From assembly GCF_011008935.1 (NCBI RefSeq), contig NZ_JAAIVJ010000003.1:124001-188000 (forward strand): a stretch of DNA of 64,000 nt, given 5' to 3'. This DNA is from Tabrizicola oligotrophica. Its GTDB lineage: Bacteria > Pseudomonadota > Alphaproteobacteria > Rhodobacterales > Rhodobacteraceae. Positions within the stretch are counted from its first letter, which is position 1, and each line of letters opens with the position of its first letter. The notes below the pieces were generated by a model. It worked only from the letters and a program-made list of their open reading frames with translations, made no database searches and had not been told where the DNA came from. Of the stretch, positions 60,481 through 64,000 are shown one piece after another. A program made the translations under genes and the position numbers.

Positions 60481-61173
60481 CTAACGAAACACCGTCAGCA
60501 CCTGATCGCGCGGCTTCTTGCGTTTGGCGACTTCCGGCACGGTCGCATCTTCCGCCGGCCAACCCACGGGCAGGATCATCATCGGCTTTTCCTGTTCGGG
60601 CCTGCCGCACATTTCGCCAAGGAACTTCATCGGGTTGGGCGTGTGTTCCAGACAGCAAAGGCCGGCGTGATGCAGGGCGGTAATCAGCATGCCGGTGGCG
60701 ATGCCCACGCTTTCCGGGACATAGTAGTTCTTGTAGCGCGTGCCGTCCTCGGTCAGGCCGAAGCGTTGGGCAAAGACCACGATCAGCCAGGGCGCATCGG
60801 TCAGATGCGGCTTGTCCACCCCGGTTCCGATCGGTTCCAGCGCCGCCAGCCATTCATCGCCGGCCCCCCCGGCATAGAAGGCGCGTTCTTCCTCTTCCGC
60901 CGCCTCGCGGATGCGTGCCTTCATGGCCGGATCGGCGATGGCGACGAAATGCCAAGGCTGGTGATTGGCCCCGGACGGCGCAGTGCAGGCGGCCTCGATA
61001 CAGGCAGTGATGATCTCTTCGGGCACCTGTCGCGGCGCGTATTGCCGCACCGAATGGCGCTTCTTCATGTAGTCGCGAAAGGCCAGCGCATCGGCCAGCG
61101 CCTGATCGTCGGGCTTTTGCACCCGGTCGGGCAAGGCCAATGCCTGATAGTGAACCTCGCCCTTGCGATACAT
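60481..61173 (-). CDS. Nitroreductase-family flavoprotein
   Basis: 230 residues; FMN-binding KKRHSVRQYAPRQVPEE, TAPSGANHQPWHFVAI, YVPESVGIATGMLITALHHAG and VGWPAE are present. It resembles the iodotyrosine-deiodinase-like branch of nitroreductases. Its ATG overlaps the MbfA stop by one base (TGATG), so it is cotranslated with mbfA. Substrate unknown. Confidence 0.88.
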   Translation of the reverse strand: MYRKGEVHYQALALPDRVQKPDDQALADALAFRDYMKKRHSVRQYAPRQVPEEIITACIEAACTAPSGANHQPWHFVAIADPAMKARIREAAEEEERAFYAGGAGDEWLAALEPIGTGVDKPHLTDAPWLIVVFAQRFGLTEDGTRYKNYYVPESVGIATGMLITALHHAGLCCLEHTPNPMKFLGEMCGRPEQEKPMMILPVGWPAEDATVPEVAKRKKPRDQVLTVFR

Positions 61174-62150
61174 CAGCCGCCCCCGATCAAAGCCCCCGCC
61201 GCAAAGACCAAAGCACCGCCCAGAACCACTTGCAAGGCGGCCCGCAGGAAGGGTGTTTCCATGTATCTGTTCTGAATCCACGCAATTGCCCACAGCTCGA
61301 CGAACACGACGATCATGGCAATCGTGGTAGCGGTCCAGAATTCGGGGATCAGATAAGGCAGCGCGTGACCAAGACCGCCCAGCGTGGTCATCAGGCCACT
61401 GGCGAGGCCGCGTTTCCAGGGAGAGCCGCGACCGGACAGCACGCCATCGTCATGCGCAGCCTCGGTGAAGCCCATCGAAATCCCCGCCCCGACCGAGGCC
61501 GCCGCGCCGACAAGGAAGGTCGTCCAGGTGTTCTGCGTGGCAAAGGCGGTGGCAAAGATCGGCGCGAGGGTGGAAACCGAACCGTCCATCAGCCCTGCCA
61601 GCCCCGGCTGCACCCAGGTCAGGACGAACTGCCGCCGCGCGCCGGCATCCTCGGAAGCCTTTTCGCCTGCGGTCAGATGGGTCGCCGTCAGCTCACCCGC
61701 ATGTTCCGCATGACCAGATTCTGCGGCCGCCAGATCGCCCAGAAGCTTGCGCGTCGCCGCGTCAGAGGTCCGTCCCGCCGCCCGGGTGTAAAACGCGGCG
61801 GCCTGCGTCTCCATCGCGCGCGCTTCGGCACGCATGGCGTCAAGGCCCAGCGTTTCGTTCAGCCAGACCGGCTTGCGGGCATAGAACCCGGCCACATGTT
61901 CGCGCCGGATCAGGGGGATCACCTGCCCGAACCGCGCCTGATGCAGGTCGATCAGCCGGCGGCGGTGATCGTCCTCCTCCTCTGCCATGCCGTCAAAGAT
62001 TGCCGCCGAGGCCGGATATTCGGCGCGCAGGCGTTCGGCGTAGATGCGGTAGATGCGGGCATCATCCTCTTCGGACGAAATCGCCAGCGCCAGCACCTCT
62101 TGCTCCGACAGATCGGCAAAACGGCGGCGCGAGGAAATGGCGGACAGCAT
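61173..62150 (-). CDS. mbfA: Membrane-bound ferritin / VIT1-type iron exporter MbfA
   Basis: 325 residues. The N-terminal ferritin-like four-helix domain (~15-165) carries di-iron Glu/His residues: SSEEDDARIYR, AEEEDDHRRRLIDLH, ARAMETQAAAFY and AAAESGHAEH. The C-terminal VIT1-like membrane domain (~170-325) begins with VQPGLAGLMDGSVSTLAP. In Agrobacterium and Bradyrhizobium such proteins export iron and protect against peroxide. No Irr-type ICE motif was seen upstream. Confidence 0.92.
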   Translation of the reverse strand: MLSAISSRRRFADLSEQEVLALAISSEEDDARIYRIYAERLRAEYPASAAIFDGMAEEEDDHRRRLIDLHQARFGQVIPLIRREHVAGFYARKPVWLNETLGLDAMRAEARAMETQAAAFYTRAAGRTSDAATRKLLGDLAAAESGHAEHAGELTATHLTAGEKASEDAGARRQFVLTWVQPGLAGLMDGSVSTLAPIFATAFATQNTWTTFLVGAAASVGAGISMGFTEAAHDDGVLSGRGSPWKRGLASGLMTTLGGLGHALPYLIPEFWTATTIAMIVVFVELWAIAWIQNRYMETPFLRAALQVVLGGALVFAAGALIGGG

Positions 62151-62253
62151 GGGGAAAACTCCGAAACGACTTTGCCCCAGTAAAGGCCCGCCGCCCCGGA
62201 ATGAAAAGACCCCGACCGCCGCGCCGCGTAAGCCAACGCTTGAATATCAGGAT

Positions 62254-63693
62254 TCAGCCCGCGCCACGCAGATACTCCGCAAGAACATGCGCCGTGCCAT
62301 CGCGCCAGAGCCGGGTCAGCGCCGCGTCAAAGGCCGCGACAAAGCGCGGGTCATCGGCCACCTCGCCATAGATCGTGCGCTGCGACAGCCAGACTTTCGG
62401 GTCAGCCTTCGCCGCCAGCGCCAGCCCTTGCAGCGCGTCCCAGTTCGGATCGTTCGGCGGGATATGCGTGCCGCTGTCGGTCTCGCCATAGCAATAGCGG
62501 CACCACAGCGCCGAGACCAAAGCCAGCCCCTTTACCGACCCTCCCGCCGCCAGCGCATCCCGGATCGATGGCACGATAAACTTCGGCTGCCGGTTGGAGC
62601 CGTCAAGGCAAAGCCGGCGCTCCGTATCGGCCACTTCGGGGTTGGAAAACCGTTCGACGATCAGATCGAAATAGGCGTCGATATTGGTGTCAGGTACCGG
62701 CGGGACATAGGGAATGATCTCCTCGCGCTCGACCTTTTCCAGAAAGCCCTTGATCAGCGGATGCGCCATCGCCTCGTGGACATATTCGATGTCCATCAAT
62801 CCGCCGGGATAGGCGATGGTGGCATGGCCGCCGTTCAGGATGCGGATCTTCATCATCTCGAAGGCATGGACATGGGCAGTGAAGGTCACGCCCACCTTTT
62901 CCAAGGCCGGGCGGCCGGCGGGGAAGTTGTCCTCCAGCACCCATTGCCGGAAGGGTTCGCAGGTAACCGGCACCGGATCGTCGCCAAGACCGAAGCTGGC
63001 CGCCATGGCGCGCTCCCGCGGGCCGGTGGCGGGGGTGATCCGGTCCACCATGCCGTTCGGAAAGGCGACATTGGCGGCGATCCAGCCGGCCAGGTCAGGG
63101 TCCGACAGCCGGGCCAGACCGACGACGGCGGCCTTGGTCACATGGCCATTGCCCGGAAGGTTGTCGCAGGACATCACGGTGAAGGGTTGCATCCCCGCCG
63201 CCCGCCGCGCCCTCAGCGCCGCGACGATGGCGCCAAAGGCGGTAGCGGGGCGGCCAGGGTTCGCGCCATCGGCGACGATCTCTGGCAAGCTCGGGTCGAA
63301 CTGCCCGGTCGAGGCATTGATGAAATAGCCGCCCTCGGTCACGGTCAGCGACACGATGCGGATTTCCGGCCGGGTCATGGCCGAAATCAGGCTCTGATTG
63401 CCCGCCTCGACTGGCAGGAAGTCGATCATCGCGCCGACACGGCGGGCGGTCTGGCCCTTCGGGTCCAGTTCGATCACGGTCGAAAGGCAGTCCTGCGCCT
63501 TCAGCGCATCGCGCATCGCCGCGTCCGGAGCACGCACCCCGGCTCCGATGATCGCCCAGTCATGGCTTTCGCCCAAGGCGAACAGGTCGTCGAGATAGAC
63601 CGCCATATGCGCCCGGTGAAAGTTACCAAGCCCGATATGCACGATGCCGGGGGTCAGACGCTTGCGGTCATAAGAGGGGGTTGCATAGGTCAT
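62254..63693 (-). CDS. mtlK: Mannitol 2-dehydrogenase MtlK (polyol-specific long-chain dehydrogenase)
   Basis: 479 residues. NAD-binding GLGNFHRAHMAVY near the N-terminus, VTEGGYF, SCDNLPGNG, and the catalytic Lys in MKIRILNGGHATIAY of the C-domain. Converts mannitol to fructose (and arabinitol/sorbitol in relatives). The start MTYATPSYDRK at 63693 is 1 base after the SDR stop, giving the smoS-mtlK order seen in Rhodobacter polyol operons. Confidence 0.9.
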   Translation of the reverse strand: MTYATPSYDRKRLTPGIVHIGLGNFHRAHMAVYLDDLFALGESHDWAIIGAGVRAPDAAMRDALKAQDCLSTVIELDPKGQTARRVGAMIDFLPVEAGNQSLISAMTRPEIRIVSLTVTEGGYFINASTGQFDPSLPEIVADGANPGRPATAFGAIVAALRARRAAGMQPFTVMSCDNLPGNGHVTKAAVVGLARLSDPDLAGWIAANVAFPNGMVDRITPATGPRERAMAASFGLGDDPVPVTCEPFRQWVLEDNFPAGRPALEKVGVTFTAHVHAFEMMKIRILNGGHATIAYPGGLMDIEYVHEAMAHPLIKGFLEKVEREEIIPYVPPVPDTNIDAYFDLIVERFSNPEVADTERRLCLDGSNRQPKFIVPSIRDALAAGGSVKGLALVSALWCRYCYGETDSGTHIPPNDPNWDALQGLALAAKADPKVWLSQRTIYGEVADDPRFVAAFDAALTRLWRDGTAHVLAEYLRGAG

Positions 63694-63694
63694 G

Positions 63695-64000
63695 TCAGGC
63701 CATCCAGTTGCCGCCGTCCACGCCAAAGCACTGGGCGACGATGTATTTCGCTTCCGGTGTGGCAAGGAAGATCGCCATCCCGGTCAGGTCCGCGGCGGTG
63801 CCCATGCGGCCAAAGGGCACGGCGGCACCGACCTCGCGCTTCTTCTGGCCCGGCGCCTTGCCCTCATACTTGGCAAAGAAGGCATCGACGCCGTCCCAAT
63901 GCTCGCCATCCACCACGCCGGGCGCGATGGCGTTCACGTTGATGCCGTGCCGGATCAGATTCAGGCCGGCGGATTGGGTCAGGGAAATGACCGCCGCCTT
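63695..64000 (-). CDS. smoS: Sorbitol (L-iditol) 2-dehydrogenase SmoS, C-terminal part
   Basis: The last 101 residues of an SDR whose 5' end is beyond the window. It opens with the catalytic-Lys segment KAAVISLTQSAG, then INVNAIAPGVVDGEHWD and FGVDGGNWMA at the end. The close coupling to mtlK points to the polyol dehydrogenase SmoS. ABC transporter genes of the usual operon would lie outside the window. Confidence 0.82.
   Translation of the reverse strand, partial: KAAVISLTQSAGLNLIRHGINVNAIAPGVVDGEHWDGVDAFFAKYEGKAPGQKKREVGAAVPFGRMGTAADLTGMAIFLATPEAKYIVAQCFGVDGGNWMA

Noticed and set aside
62151-62253. Irr/ICE-type iron box before mbfA
   Set aside because: No TTTAGAA-N-TTCTAAA-like dyad could be found in the leader.

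Overview
The window is high-GC DNA that looks like an alphaproteobacterial chromosome, most likely a denitrifying member of the Rhodobacteraceae (Rhodobacter/Paracoccus/Gemmobacter-like). This rests on gene content and style: Tat-exported clade I NosZ with a complete nosRZDFYLX operon, liu and bkd branched-chain amino acid operons, the thiCOSGEFD thiamin operon, an smoS-mtlK polyol pair, mbfA, and many 4-nt ATGA start/stop overlaps. The species cannot be named from the sequence alone. No prophage, CRISPR array, rRNA or intact insertion sequence was seen.

Layout. 1-9 kb is housekeeping: dapD (partial), a LOG-family protein, a YcaQ-type DNA glycosylase with an AHSA1-domain protein, a cation:proton antiporter, tRNA-Lys, dapF-mtaB and accD-folC. 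9-14.5 kb holds a four-gene overlapping operon coding for an outer-membrane barrel, an ECF sigma factor, a membrane anti-sigma factor and an exported subtilisin-like protease. The periplasmic part of the anti-sigma factor looks like a subtilase propeptide. This is my best candidate for a little-described system: a trans-envelope signalling unit in which protease and anti-sigma factor could be matched partners.

14.5-33.6 kb is a branched-chain and aryl 2-oxo acid catabolic island. The bkd operon (thiolase, acyl-CoA dehydrogenase, HSD10-like SDR, E1alpha, E1beta, E2, E3) is divergent from an Lrp-type regulator. Next to it an indolepyruvate:ferredoxin oxidoreductase gene runs directly into liuABDEC (leucine degradation) and is divergent from a second Lrp-type regulator. 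33.7-41.7 kb is a methylated-amine region: a GlxA-type regulator, a non-pyrrolysine MttB homologue, a dimethylglycine/sarcosine dehydrogenase-GcvT fusion, a TetR regulator and a Tat-exported solute-binding protein without permeases. Two similar palindromes lie in front of the dehydrogenase and the binding protein and may be TetR operators.

42-50.7 kb is the nitrous oxide reductase operon, with an FNR/NnrR-type box upstream of nosR. 50.8-57 kb is the TPP-riboswitch-controlled thiamin operon with a compact ThiF that carries a rhodanese-like tail. 57-64 kb holds a TIGR03862-type flavoprotein, an MscS channel, a small HNH protein, a DsrE protein, a nitroreductase overlapping mbfA (membrane ferritin/VIT iron exporter), mannitol 2-dehydrogenase and the 3' end of a sorbitol dehydrogenase gene.
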